From assembly GCF_016860545.1 (NCBI RefSeq), contig NZ_BNEB01000002.1, positions 1,240,001 to 1,304,000 of the forward strand: a stretch of 64,000 nt of DNA, given 5' to 3'. Origin of the DNA: Streptomyces asoensis (GTDB lineage Bacteria > Actinomycetota > Actinomycetes > Streptomycetales > Streptomycetaceae). The position numbers and the translations under genes were made by a program. Numbering within the stretch: position 1 is the first letter of the stretch; each line of letters opens with the position of its first letter. This document shows positions 56,726 through 64,000 of the stretch, piece after piece. The notes beneath the pieces are model-generated. The model searched no databases and was not told the DNA's origin. It was given only the letters and a program-made list of their open reading frames with translations.

Positions 56726-57562
56726 ATGAGCGCCATCTCCGTCGGCCAAGCCGTCGTCCTCGGAGCCGTCGAGGGAGTGACCGAGTTCCTCCCCGTCTCC
56801 TCCACGGGCCATCTGAAGATCACCGAGGGCCTGATGAGCATCCCGGTCGACGACGACGCCGTCGTCGGGTTCTCGGCCGTCATCCAGGTCGGGGCGATCG
56901 CGGCCGTGCTCGTGTACTTCCGCAAGGACATCGTGCGGATCGTCTCGGCCTGGTTCCGGGGACTGCGCAGCCGTGAGGAGCGTCACCACCACGACTACAA
57001 GTTCGCCTGGTGGGTGATCTACGCGACCATCCCGATCGTCGTCGTCGGCCTCGCCGCGAAGCCCCTCATCGAGGGACCCCTGGCCTCCCTCTGGGTGGTC
57101 GCGGGCTCCCTGATCGTCGGCAGCGGCGTCATGTGGGCCGCGGACCAGATGGGCCGTCACAAGCGCGGCGAGGGAGACACCTCGTTCAAGGACGCGATGC
57201 TGGTCGGCAGCTCGCAGATCCTCGCCCTGCTCTTCCCCGGCTTCTCCCGCTCCGGCGCCACCATGTCCACCGCCCTCATGCTCGACCTGGACCGGGTGGC
57301 CGCCACCCGTCTGTCGTTCTTCCTCGGCATCCCCGCCCTGACCGGCGCCGGCATCTACGAGCTGAAGGACGCGCTGGGCACGGGAGCGGGCGCAGCGCCG
57401 CTGGCCGTCGGCACGGCCGTGTCGTTCGTCGTCGCCTACGCCTCCATCGCCTGGCTGCTGAAGTTCGTCGCCAAGCACTCCTTCAACGCGTTCGTCATCT
57501 ACCGGCTCGTTGTCGGTGTGGCGCTGTTCGGGCTCCTGGCCGCCGGAGTCCTCGACAGCTGA
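56726..57562 (+). CDS. uppP: Undecaprenyl-diphosphate phosphatase (BacA/UppP)
   Basis: A 278-residue eight-helix membrane enzyme. Both signature regions are intact: VEGVTEFLPVSSTGHLKI (Glu and Ser/Thr/Gly/His set) near the N-terminus and LLFPGFSRSGATMSTAL in the middle, with the catalytic Arg and Ser. It dephosphorylates undecaprenyl pyrophosphate to recycle the lipid carrier for peptidoglycan and other wall glycans and gives bacitracin tolerance. It has its own spacer of 94 bases after crcB, so co-transcription with the fluoride operon is uncertain. A strong terminator follows. Confidence 0.97.
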   Translation: MSAISVGQAVVLGAVEGVTEFLPVSSTGHLKITEGLMSIPVDDDAVVGFSAVIQVGAIAAVLVYFRKDIVRIVSAWFRGLRSREERHHHDYKFAWWVIYATIPIVVVGLAAKPLIEGPLASLWVVAGSLIVGSGVMWAADQMGRHKRGEGDTSFKDAMLVGSSQILALLFPGFSRSGATMSTALMLDLDRVAATRLSFFLGIPALTGAGIYELKDALGTGAGAAPLAVGTAVSFVVAYASIAWLLKFVAKHSFNAFVIYRLVVGVALFGLLAAGVLDS

Positions 57563-57604
57563 CGCCCGAGTCGCCGCCCGCCGGCGCCGCACGGTGAATC
57601 CCCT

Positions 57605-57644
57605 CAGGGGGCGGGAAGTTGCCTTTCAGGCTTCCCGCCCCCTG
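57605..57644 (+). terminator. Intrinsic terminator after uppP
   Basis: A perfect 14-base stem (57605-57618 with 57631-57644), 12-base loop and a following T-rich run (AATTTCTTGTTT), the most classical Rho-independent terminator of the window. Confidence 0.92.
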
Positions 57645-57703
57645 AATTTCTTGTTTCAGGCGTGTCTTGACAGCGGCGGGCGCGCACCCGGAGTATCACT
57701 CCC

Positions 57704-58435
57704 GTGAACCTGTCAGACAGCCAGACAGGTGGTGCGGGGCCGCGGCGCGTGAGCGCCATGGAAGCGGTACTCACCCACCTCCGCGGCGCCATCGAACGCG
57801 GCCGCTACGCCATCGGTGACAAGCTCCCTTCCGAGGCGGAGCTCTGCCGCACCCTCGAGGTCTCACGGCCCGTCCTGCGGGAGGCCCTGCGCGCCCTCCA
57901 GACGATGGGCCTGACCGTCGCCAAGACGGGCAAAGGCACCTTTGTGATCGCGAACACCGTGGAGGACCCCACCTTCGGCGACTACGCGGCCAGCGACCTC
58001 CTCGAGGTGCGCCGGCACGTGGAGATCCCCGTCGCCGGGTACGCGGCCCTGCGCCGCACCCCCGAGAACCTGGACCACCTGGCCCATCTGCTCGACCGCA
58101 TGGAGCGGGAGACGGACACCACGGCCTGGGTCGCGATGGACACCCTGTTCCACCTGGCCGTCGCCGAAGCCGCCCAGAACCCGGTGTTCCGCCGGGTCAT
58201 CGAGGAGATCCGGGACGCACTGGCGCGTCAGTCGGCCTTCCTCAACGAACTGGGCGGACGGCGCGAGCAGTCCAACCGCGAGCACCGGGCGATCGTCGAG
58301 GCACTCATCGACGGTTCGGAGCCCGACGCGGTGGAGGCCATGAGCCACCATCTCGACCGCGTCGAGACGACCCTCACCGACATCGTGCGCGCCCCGCGCA
58401 CGGACACCCCCCTGGAAGGCGGACCCGCGGCGTGA
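57704..58435 (+). CDS. FadR/GntR-family transcriptional regulator of the asparagine operon
   Basis: A 243-residue GntR regulator (GTG 57704; GTG 57749 or ATG 57758 are alternatives). The winged helix has YAIGDKLPSEAELCRTLEVSRPVLREALRALQTMGL, with the wing TGKGTFV. The FCD effector domain follows (LLEVRRHVEIPVAGYAAL, DTLFHLAVAEAAQNPVF, NREHRAIVEALIDGSEPDAVEAMSHHL) with the usual Asp/His metal-type positions. Its stop overlaps the permease start (GTGA), so it controls, and is translated with, the uptake and asparaginase genes. A palindrome covers its first codons, suggesting autoregulation. TTGACA at 57667-57672 and GAGTAT at 57691-57696 form a likely promoter. Confidence 0.93.
   Translation: MNLSDSQTGGAGPRRVSAMEAVLTHLRGAIERGRYAIGDKLPSEAELCRTLEVSRPVLREALRALQTMGLTVAKTGKGTFVIANTVEDPTFGDYAASDLLEVRRHVEIPVAGYAALRRTPENLDHLAHLLDRMERETDTTAWVAMDTLFHLAVAEAAQNPVFRRVIEEIRDALARQSAFLNELGGRREQSNREHRAIVEALIDGSEPDAVEAMSHHLDRVETTLTDIVRAPRTDTPLEGGPAA
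57708..57730. promoter_or_regulatory. Inverted repeat at the start of the FadR-type regulator gene
   Basis: ACCTGTC at 57708-57714 and GACAGGT at 57724-57730 form a perfect seven-base inverted repeat with a nine-base spacer; inside, CTGTCAGACAG is itself palindromic. It lies right after the predicted transcription start and covers codons 2-9 of the gene if the GTG at 57704 is used. Its position fits an autoregulatory GntR operator. Confidence 0.7.
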
Positions 58436-59871
58436 GCGACCAGCACCTCAAAGACGAGACGCGCCCCTCGACCCGTCACGTCGACGCCGGAGACGAGGGC
58501 TACAGCAAGTCGCTGAAGTCCCGCCATGTCAACATGATCGCCATCGGCGGCGCCATCGGCACCGGACTCTTCCTCGGCGCCGGTGGCCGGCTCGCCGACG
58601 CCGGACCCTCCCTCTTCATCGCCTACGCGGTCTGCGGACTCTTCGCCTTCCTCGTGGTGCGCGCCCTCGGCGAACTCGTCCTGTACCGGCCGTCCTCCGG
58701 CGCCTTCGTGTCCTACGCCCGCGAGTTCATGGGCGAGAAGGGCGCCTACACGGCCGGCTGGATGTACTTCCTGAACTGGGCCACCACCGGTATCGCCGAC
58801 ATCACCGCGGTGGCCACCTACACCCACTACTGGGGCATGTTCTCCGACATACCCCAGTGGGTGATCGCGCTCATCGCCCTGGCCGTGGTCCTCACCGTGA
58901 ACCTCATCTCGGTGAAGATCTTCGGCGAACTGGAGTTCTGGTTCGCCATCGTCAAGGTCAGCGCACTGGTGATCTTCATGTGTATCGGCATCTTCCTGCT
59001 GGTCACACAGCACCCGGTGGACGGCGCCACCCCCGGCCCCTCCCTCATCACCGACAACGGCGGCATCTTCCCCAGCGGCCTGCTGCCCATGCTGCTGATC
59101 ATCCAGGGCGTCGTCTTCGCCTACGCCTCCGTCGAGCTGGTCGGCGTCGCCGCCGGTGAGACCGAGAACCCCGAGAAGATCATGCCCAAGGCGATCAACT
59201 CGATCATGTGGCGCGTGGGCCTGTTCTACGTCGGCTCGGTCGTCCTGCTGTCGATGCTGCTGCCGTGGAACAAGTACACGTCCGGCGAGAGCCCCTTCGT
59301 GACGGTCCTCTCCAACATCGGCGTGCCCGCGGCGGGCGGGGTGATGAACCTCGTCGTCCTCACCGCAGCCATGTCCTCCCTGAACTCGGGCCTGTACTCC
59401 ACCGGCCGCATCCTGCGCTCCATGGCGATGTCCGGCTCCGCCCCGAAGTTCACCGGCCGGATGAGCCGCAGCCAGGTCCCGTACGGCGGCATCCTCCTCA
59501 CCAGCGGTATCTGTGTCCTGGGCGTCGGCCTCAACTTCGTGGTCCCGGCGGACGCCTTCGAGATCGTCCTGAACTTCGCGGCGATCGGCATCCTCTCCAC
59601 CTGGGGCATGATCATGATCTGTCACCTGCTCTTCTGGCAGCGCACCCAGAAGGGCGACCTGACCCGCCCGGACTACCGGCTGCCGGGTTCGCCCTGGACC
59701 GAGCTCGTGACGCTCTTCTTCCTCGCCTCGGTCCTGGTCCTCATGTACGCCGACGGCGGCGCCGGACGCACCACCGTGCTCTGTCTGCCGCTCATCGTCG
59801 CGGCCCTGGTCGCCGGGTGGTACGCCGTCCGCCGCAACCTCTCCCGCACCTCCTCCAAGGCCGACGCGTGA
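58432..59871 (+). CDS. Amino acid permease, APC superfamily (AnsP/GabP-like)
   Basis: A 479-residue, 12-helix permease starting at GTG 58432. The AAT-type motifs are SLKSRHVNMIAIGGAIGTGLFLGAG in helix 1, YAVCGLFAFLVVRALGELVLYRP in helix 2, YAREFMGEKGAYTAGWMYFLNWATTGIADITAV in helix 3 and VFAYASVELVGVAAGETENPEK in helix 6. This set is characteristic of asparagine, GABA and aromatic amino acid transporters. Gene order (permease overlapping asparaginase by four bases) makes asparagine the most likely substrate. Confidence 0.92.
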   Translation: MSDQHLKDETRPSTRHVDAGDEGYSKSLKSRHVNMIAIGGAIGTGLFLGAGGRLADAGPSLFIAYAVCGLFAFLVVRALGELVLYRPSSGAFVSYAREFMGEKGAYTAGWMYFLNWATTGIADITAVATYTHYWGMFSDIPQWVIALIALAVVLTVNLISVKIFGELEFWFAIVKVSALVIFMCIGIFLLVTQHPVDGATPGPSLITDNGGIFPSGLLPMLLIIQGVVFAYASVELVGVAAGETENPEKIMPKAINSIMWRVGLFYVGSVVLLSMLLPWNKYTSGESPFVTVLSNIGVPAAGGVMNLVVLTAAMSSLNSGLYSTGRILRSMAMSGSAPKFTGRMSRSQVPYGGILLTSGICVLGVGLNFVVPADAFEIVLNFAAIGILSTWGMIMICHLLFWQRTQKGDLTRPDYRLPGSPWTELVTLFFLASVLVLMYADGGAGRTTVLCLPLIVAALVAGWYAVRRNLSRTSSKADA

Positions 59872-60932
59872 CCCCGTCGCCGGCCGCCGACCACCCACCA
59901 GCGATACAGGCAGTGATGTACAGCAGTTCCCTCGCCGACGCCCCCGCGATCCGCGAACCCCTCCACGCACCCGTCGCCCGGCTGGTCCGCGGCGGGGTGA
60001 CCGAGGGCATCCACTACGGCTCCGTCGTCGTCCTCGGCGCGGACGGCACGACCGAGCTCCAGCTCGGCGACATCGAGGCCGCCTTCTACCCGCGCTCCGC
60101 GCTCAAGCCCGTCCAGGCCGTCGCCATGGTCCGGGCCGGACTGCCGCTCGACGGCGAACTGCTCTCGCTCGCCGCCGCCAGCCACTCCGGCGAGGAACGC
60201 CACCTCGCCGGGACCCGCCGCATCCTCGAGCTGGCGGGCGTCCCGCAGGACGCGCTGCGCAACGTCACGGACCTGCCGTACGACCCCGCCGTGCGCGACG
60301 GCTGGATACGGGACGGCCGCGAGCCCTCCCGGCTGGCCCAGAACTGCTCGGGCAAGCACGCGGCCATGCTCTACACCTGCGCGCTCAACGGCTGGTCCCT
60401 GGACGGCTACCTCGATCCGGCGCATCCGCTCCAGCAGGCGATCGCCGAGATCGTCGAGGACCTCACCGGCCAGCGGATCGCCCGTGTCACCGTCGACGGC
60501 TGCGGTGCGCCCCTGTTCTCCGTCTCGCTGCACGGCCTCGCCCGGGCCGCCGCCCGCATCACCACCTCCGCGCCCGGCACCCCCGAGGCGCGGGTGGCCG
60601 ACGCGATGCGCGCGCACCCAGAGATGGCCTCCGGCGCCGGCCGGGACGTGGCCGAACTGATGCGGGCCGTCCCCGGCCTGCTGGCCAAGGACGGCTTCGA
60701 GGGCGTCGAGGTGGCCGCGCTCCCGGACGGCCGGGCCGTAGCCGTCAAGATCTCCGACGGTGCGAACCGCGCGCGTGTCCCGGTCACCGCGGCGGCCCTC
60801 GTCCGGGCCGGTGTCGACCCGGGGCTCCTCACCCGGTTCGCGGGCGAGCCCCTCCTCGGCGGCGGCGAACCCGTCGGCTGCGTGCGCCCGGCACACGCGC
60901 TGGACCCGGTCACCGTCCGGGCCTGCGCCTGA
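59868..60932 (+). CDS. L-asparaginase II family (thermolabile-type, PF06089-like) asparaginase
   Basis: The GTG at 59868 overlaps the permease stop (GTGA), giving 354 residues; ATG 59916 is an alternative nearer to the conserved start. The family pattern is PLHAPVARLVRGGVTEGIHYGSVVVLGADG, FYPRSALKPVQAVAMVRAG, LAAASHSGEERHLAG, NCSGKHAAMLYTC and VDGCGAPLFSVSLHGLARA; Ser/Lys-rich motifs such as RSALKP and CSGKH are thought to be catalytic. It is unrelated to the classical AnsA/AnsB fold and belongs to the Rhizobium-type asparaginases. It converts asparagine to aspartate and ammonia. A stem-loop follows. Confidence 0.9.
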   Translation: MTPSPAADHPPAIQAVMYSSSLADAPAIREPLHAPVARLVRGGVTEGIHYGSVVVLGADGTTELQLGDIEAAFYPRSALKPVQAVAMVRAGLPLDGELLSLAAASHSGEERHLAGTRRILELAGVPQDALRNVTDLPYDPAVRDGWIRDGREPSRLAQNCSGKHAAMLYTCALNGWSLDGYLDPAHPLQQAIAEIVEDLTGQRIARVTVDGCGAPLFSVSLHGLARAAARITTSAPGTPEARVADAMRAHPEMASGAGRDVAELMRAVPGLLAKDGFEGVEVAALPDGRAVAVKISDGANRARVPVTAAALVRAGVDPGLLTRFAGEPLLGGGEPVGCVRPAHALDPVTVRACA

Positions 60933-60938
60933 CGGTCT

Positions 60939-60972
60939 CCGGTGACCACCGGGTGTGCGCGGTGGTCACCGG
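60939..60972 (+). terminator. Stem-loop terminator after the asparaginase gene
   Basis: A perfect 13-base stem, 60939-60951 with 60960-60972, and an eight-base loop, seven bases after the asparaginase stop. It separates this operon from aspA. Confidence 0.82.
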
Positions 60973-61162
60973 CGCACCGCCGGACGCGGTCCCCGCGGCG
61001 GGGTCGAGGGCCACGCACAGGCCCGCGTCCGGCCCTCCGTACCGCCGTCGCGGTCACCACCGCGACGGTGCCCCACCGGCTCGGGCGGACGACACCCCGT
61101 ACCGCCCGAGCCGGCACCACCCCGCGGGCTCCCGTCCCACGGCACCTCGCGTCAGGTTCGCC

Positions 61163-61258
61163 GTCCGGCGGAACGACCCCGCGGGCTCGCCGCCTCACCG
61201 TGCCACCCCGCGAGCCCCCGGTCCGGCGGCACCACCCGGCGGGCGCACCGCCTCACGC
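61163..61258. repeat. Two 38-base imperfect repeats with a 58-base period upstream of aspA
   Basis: Bases 61163-61200 and 61221-61258 match at about 31 of 38 positions, both beginning GTCCGGCGG and ending CGCCTCACSS. CCCCGCGGGCTC-type fragments recur in between and upstream (61120-61130). Confidence 0.55.
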
Positions 61259-61343
61259 CGACACCCGGCAGCGGCGTAGCCCTCCCGGGGCAGCCGCGGC
61301 GCCGTCCCGTACGCACCGCCCGTCGCTCACCCGCACTTCGCTT

Positions 61344-61374
<31 letters not shown>

Positions 61375-61394
61375 TCGGAAAGAGGCGCACCCTC

Positions 61395-62807
61395 ATGACC
61401 GCCGTCGTCACCCGCAGCGAACACGATCTCCTCGGGGACCGGGACGTTCCCGCCGACGCGTACTGGGGTGTCCACACCCTGCGCGCCACGGAGAACTTCC
61501 CGATCACCGGGACGCCGATCTCCGCCTACCCGCACCTCATCGACGCCCTCGCCGCCGTCAAGGAGGCCGCCGCCCTCGCCAACGAGGAACTGGGGCTGCT
61601 CGCGCCGGCCAAGGCGGCCGCCATCGTCGCCGCCTGCCGCGAGATCCGCTCGGGCAAACTGCACGAGCAGTTCGTCGTCGACGTCGTCCAGGGCGGCGCG
61701 GGCACCTCGACCAACATGAACGCCAACGAGGTGGTCGCCAACCGGGCGCTGGAGTTGCTCGGGCACCCGAAGGGGGAGTACCGGCACCTGCACCCCAACG
61801 AGGACGTCAACCTCGGGCAGTCCACCAATGACGTCTACCCGACCGCCGTCAAGATAGCGACTGTCTTCGCGGTACGTGGACTGCTCAAGGCGATGTCCGT
61901 ACTACAGGACGCCTTCGCCCGTAAGGCCGTCGAGTTCCGTGATGTGCTCAAGATGGGCCGTACACAGTTGCAGGACGCGGTCCCCATGACGCTCGGTCAA
62001 GAGTTCTCGGCCTACGCCGTCATGATTGAGGAGGACCGCAACCGTCTTGACGAGGCCGTCCAGTTGATCCATGAGATCAATCTGGGGGCCACGGCCATCG
62101 GCACTGGCCTCAATGCTCCCGTCGGGTACGCCGAGGCGGCCCGCCGCCACCTCGCCGAGATCACCGGCCTCCCGCTCGTCACCGCCGCCAACCTGGTCGA
62201 GGCCACCCAGGACTGCGGTGCGTTCGTCCAGATGTCCGGCGTGCTGAAGCGGGTCGCGGTGAAGCTCTCCAAGAGCTGCAACGACCTGCGGCTGCTGTCC
62301 TCCGGTCCGCGCGCCGGTCTCGGCGAGATCAACCTGCCGCCGGTCCAGGCCGGTTCGTCGATCATGCCGGGCAAGGTCAACCCGGTGATCCCCGAGGTCG
62401 TCAACCAGGTCGCCTTCGAGGTGATCGGCAACGACGTCACCATCACCATGGCCGCCGAGGCCGGACAGCTCCAGCTCAACGCGTTCGAGCCGATCATCCT
62501 GCACTCCCTGTCGGAGTCCATCACCCATCTGCGCGCCGCCTGCCTCACCCTCGCCGAACGCTGTGTGGACGGCATCACCGCCAACACCGAGGCGCTGCGG
62601 GCGAGCGTCGAGAACTCCATCGGCCTGGTCACCGCCCTGAACCCGCACATCGGGTACACGGCCGCGACCGACATCGCCAAGGAGGCCCTGCGCACCGGCC
62701 GGGGCGTCGCCGAACTCGTCCTGGAGAAGGGGCTGCTCCCGGCCGAGCGGCTCGCCGACCTGCTGCGCCCCGAGGTCCTGGCGGGCAGCGGAGCACCCCT
62801 CGTCTGA
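61395..62807 (+). CDS. aspA: Aspartate ammonia-lyase
   Basis: A 470-residue fumarase/aspartase-family enzyme. Its aspartase-type regions are EHDLLGDRDVPADAYWGVHTLRATENFPITG at the N-terminus, QGGAGTSTNMNANEVVANRALELLG, HPNEDVNLGQSTNDVYPTA and the signature loop GSSIMPGKVNPVIPEVVNQVAF with the catalytic Ser (landmarks SSIMPGKVNP and STNMNANEV). Aspartases differ from fumarases in these loops. It deaminates aspartate to fumarate and ammonia. Codons at about 61850-62110 are less G/C-biased than the rest (CTA, ATA, TTG, several CGT). It lies after the asparaginase operon but behind a terminator and a 462-base spacer. Confidence 0.95.
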   Translation: MTAVVTRSEHDLLGDRDVPADAYWGVHTLRATENFPITGTPISAYPHLIDALAAVKEAAALANEELGLLAPAKAAAIVAACREIRSGKLHEQFVVDVVQGGAGTSTNMNANEVVANRALELLGHPKGEYRHLHPNEDVNLGQSTNDVYPTAVKIATVFAVRGLLKAMSVLQDAFARKAVEFRDVLKMGRTQLQDAVPMTLGQEFSAYAVMIEEDRNRLDEAVQLIHEINLGATAIGTGLNAPVGYAEAARRHLAEITGLPLVTAANLVEATQDCGAFVQMSGVLKRVAVKLSKSCNDLRLLSSGPRAGLGEINLPPVQAGSSIMPGKVNPVIPEVVNQVAFEVIGNDVTITMAAEAGQLQLNAFEPIILHSLSESITHLRAACLTLAERCVDGITANTEALRASVENSIGLVTALNPHIGYTAATDIAKEALRTGRGVAELVLEKGLLPAERLADLLRPEVLAGSGAPLV

Positions 62808-62899
62808 CGTCCCCGTCCGACGACCCCGTCCGACGACCGCCCTCCCGCGCCCCGTCGGCCACGACGGGCCGGGACCGGCACGGAGGCACAATAGCGATC

Positions 62900-63829
62900 A
62901 TGACAGCGACGTCGTCCCACGCCTTCCAGCCGGTCCTGGAGCGCATCGCCGAGGAGATGGAGCGCACCCCGGGCCGGGGCCGCCCCGCCGACTACATCCC
63001 GGCGCTCGCGGCCTGCGACCCGCGCCGCTTCGGCATGGCCGTCGCCGAGCTGGACGGCACGGTGCACGGGGTGGGGGACTGGCGGGTACCGTTCTCCACC
63101 CAGTCCCTCACCAAGGTGTTCACCCTCGCCCTCGACCTGGCCCGCGAGGGGGACGAACTCTGGGAGCACGTCGGCCGCGAACCGTCGGGCAACCCCTTCA
63201 ACTCCCTGGTGCAGCTGGAGTACGAGAACGGCATCCCCCGCAATCCGTTCATCAACGCGGGAGCGCTGGTGGTCACCGACCGCCTCCACACCCGTACCGG
63301 CGACGCGGCGGGTGAACTGCGTGCGTTCCTGCGCGCCGAGAGCGGCAACCCCGGCCTCGACTTCGACGAGGACGTGGCCGCCTCCGAGTCGCTGCACGGC
63401 GACCGCAACGCCGCCCTCGCCCATTTCATGGCGTCGTACGGCAACATCGACAACGCCGTGCCGGTCCTGCTGGACCAGTACTTCCGCCAGTGCTCCCTGA
63501 CCGCCTCCTGCGCCGACCTCGCCCTGGCCACCGGCTTCCTGGCCCGGCACGGGGTCCGCGCCGACGGCACCCGGCTGCTCACCCGCAGCCAGGCCAAGCA
63601 GGTCAACGCCGTCATGCTGACCTGCGGCACCTATGACGCGGCCGGCGAGTTCGCCTACCGGGTCGGGCTGCCCGGCAAGAGCGGGGTGGGCGGCGGCATC
63701 ATCGCGGTCGTACCGGGCCGCTGCACCCTGTGCGTGTGGAGCCCCGGCCTGGACGAACGGGGCAACTCGGTGGCCGGGGTGGCCGCCCTGGACCGCTTCA
63801 CCACGCTCACCGGCCTGTCGGTGTTCTGA
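62900..63829 (+). CDS. glsA: Glutaminase A
   Basis: A 309-residue serine-dependent beta-lactamase-fold glutaminase. Catalytic Ser/Lys are in STQSLTKVFTLALDL; other motifs are the EPSGNPFNSLVQLEYENGIPRNPFINAGAL stretch (landmarks GNPFNS, NPFINAGAL), FMASYGNIDN and the C-terminal GLPGKSGVGGGIIAVVPG with its KSGVGGG motif. It hydrolyses glutamine to glutamate and ammonia. Length equals the bacterial YbaS/YneH class, with no STAS domain. It lies 92 bases after aspA on the same strand, continuing the amide-amino-acid catabolic block. Confidence 0.96.
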   Translation: MTATSSHAFQPVLERIAEEMERTPGRGRPADYIPALAACDPRRFGMAVAELDGTVHGVGDWRVPFSTQSLTKVFTLALDLAREGDELWEHVGREPSGNPFNSLVQLEYENGIPRNPFINAGALVVTDRLHTRTGDAAGELRAFLRAESGNPGLDFDEDVAASESLHGDRNAALAHFMASYGNIDNAVPVLLDQYFRQCSLTASCADLALATGFLARHGVRADGTRLLTRSQAKQVNAVMLTCGTYDAAGEFAYRVGLPGKSGVGGGIIAVVPGRCTLCVWSPGLDERGNSVAGVAALDRFTTLTGLSVF

Positions 63830-64000
63830 CCGTCCCCTCGCATCCCGGGGCCTTCCCGGTCCGAGACTCCGCGGTGCGGGAGACGCACACGTCGGTCACG
63901 CGTGCGCCGCCGCCCCGCAGGCACGCCGTCGCTCCCCGGCCACCCGGGGCGGAAACCATGACGGAGTGTTGGCCAAGGCTTTCCCCGTCGACCTCCGTCG

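Noticed and set aside
63830..64000. A further gene beginning near the right edge (ATG 63958 or GTG 63964)
   Set aside because: Only about a dozen codons are visible, too few to support a gene or a direction.

Overview
The window is chromosomal DNA from a high-G+C actinomycete, almost certainly a Streptomyces. The support is: coding frames with near-total G/C third positions, many GTG starts, a SpoIIE-type phosphatase fused to an anti-sigma-like ATPase, a GAF/PucR regulator, TerD, Rv1733c and DUF6643 family proteins, a CebR-type operator, and secreted plant-polysaccharide hydrolases. I found 54 intact or edge-truncated protein genes and three decayed ones. I saw no tRNA, rRNA, CRISPR array, insertion sequence or prophage.

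Layout. 1-9.7 kb: the end of a Cds1-like PLP enzyme, an SRPBCC protein and DeoR regulator, a very large membrane hydrolase whose alpha/beta-hydrolase motifs are split by a multi-span insertion, a beta-helix/AAA+ fusion, and Rv1733c, MOSC and DUF6643 proteins. 9.9-18.3 kb: a TerD-family protein, an HpnB-type glycosyltransferase, a racemase, membrane proteins, apolipoprotein N-acyltransferase, a Nudix hydrolase and a 3-hydroxybutyrate dehydrogenase-like SDR. 18.4-25.8 kb: a PucR regulator, an MHS-type MFS transporter, a divergent type III polyketide synthase and a SpoIIE phosphatase. 26-33.3 kb: a tandem DUF4139 pair, a DinB protein with an inserted DUF433-like helix-turn-helix, an HxlR/thioesterase divergent pair and a TetR/SDR divergent pair. 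33.3-37.7 kb: a gene graveyard (broken DeoR, MarR and peptidase C26 genes) around a flotillin pair and YceI. 37.7-45.5 kb: a CebR-boxed secreted mannanase, 6-phosphogluconate dehydrogenase, a long-form GAPDH, and small regulators separated by spacers full of short tandem repeats.

45.6-53.8 kb is a complete beta-1,4-galactan utilisation locus. It has a LacI regulator, two ABC permeases and a lipoprotein binding protein in one overlapping operon, divergent from a cytoplasmic GH42 beta-galactosidase and a secreted GH53 endo-galactanase. A palindromic operator lies over the transporter promoter. The gene set matches Bacillus ganR/ganSPQ/ganAB. 54-57.6 kb: an ArsR-like regulator, an SMP-30/strictosidine-synthase-like lactonase, a crcB-DUF190-crcB fluoride-exporter operon and uppP. 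57.7-63.8 kb: an amide-amino-acid catabolic block (FadR-type regulator, amino-acid permease and asparaginase as a four-base-overlap operon, then aspartate ammonia-lyase and glutaminase). It would import asparagine and turn it to aspartate, then fumarate, with ammonia release.

The least explained items are the split hydrolase, the beta-helix/AAA+ fusion, the DinB/DUF433-like hybrid and the type III PKS with an extra N-terminal segment. A group of genes with a TANNNT hexamer exactly six bases before the start codon suggests leaderless transcripts. Functions are assigned from motifs and remembered family features; no database search was possible.
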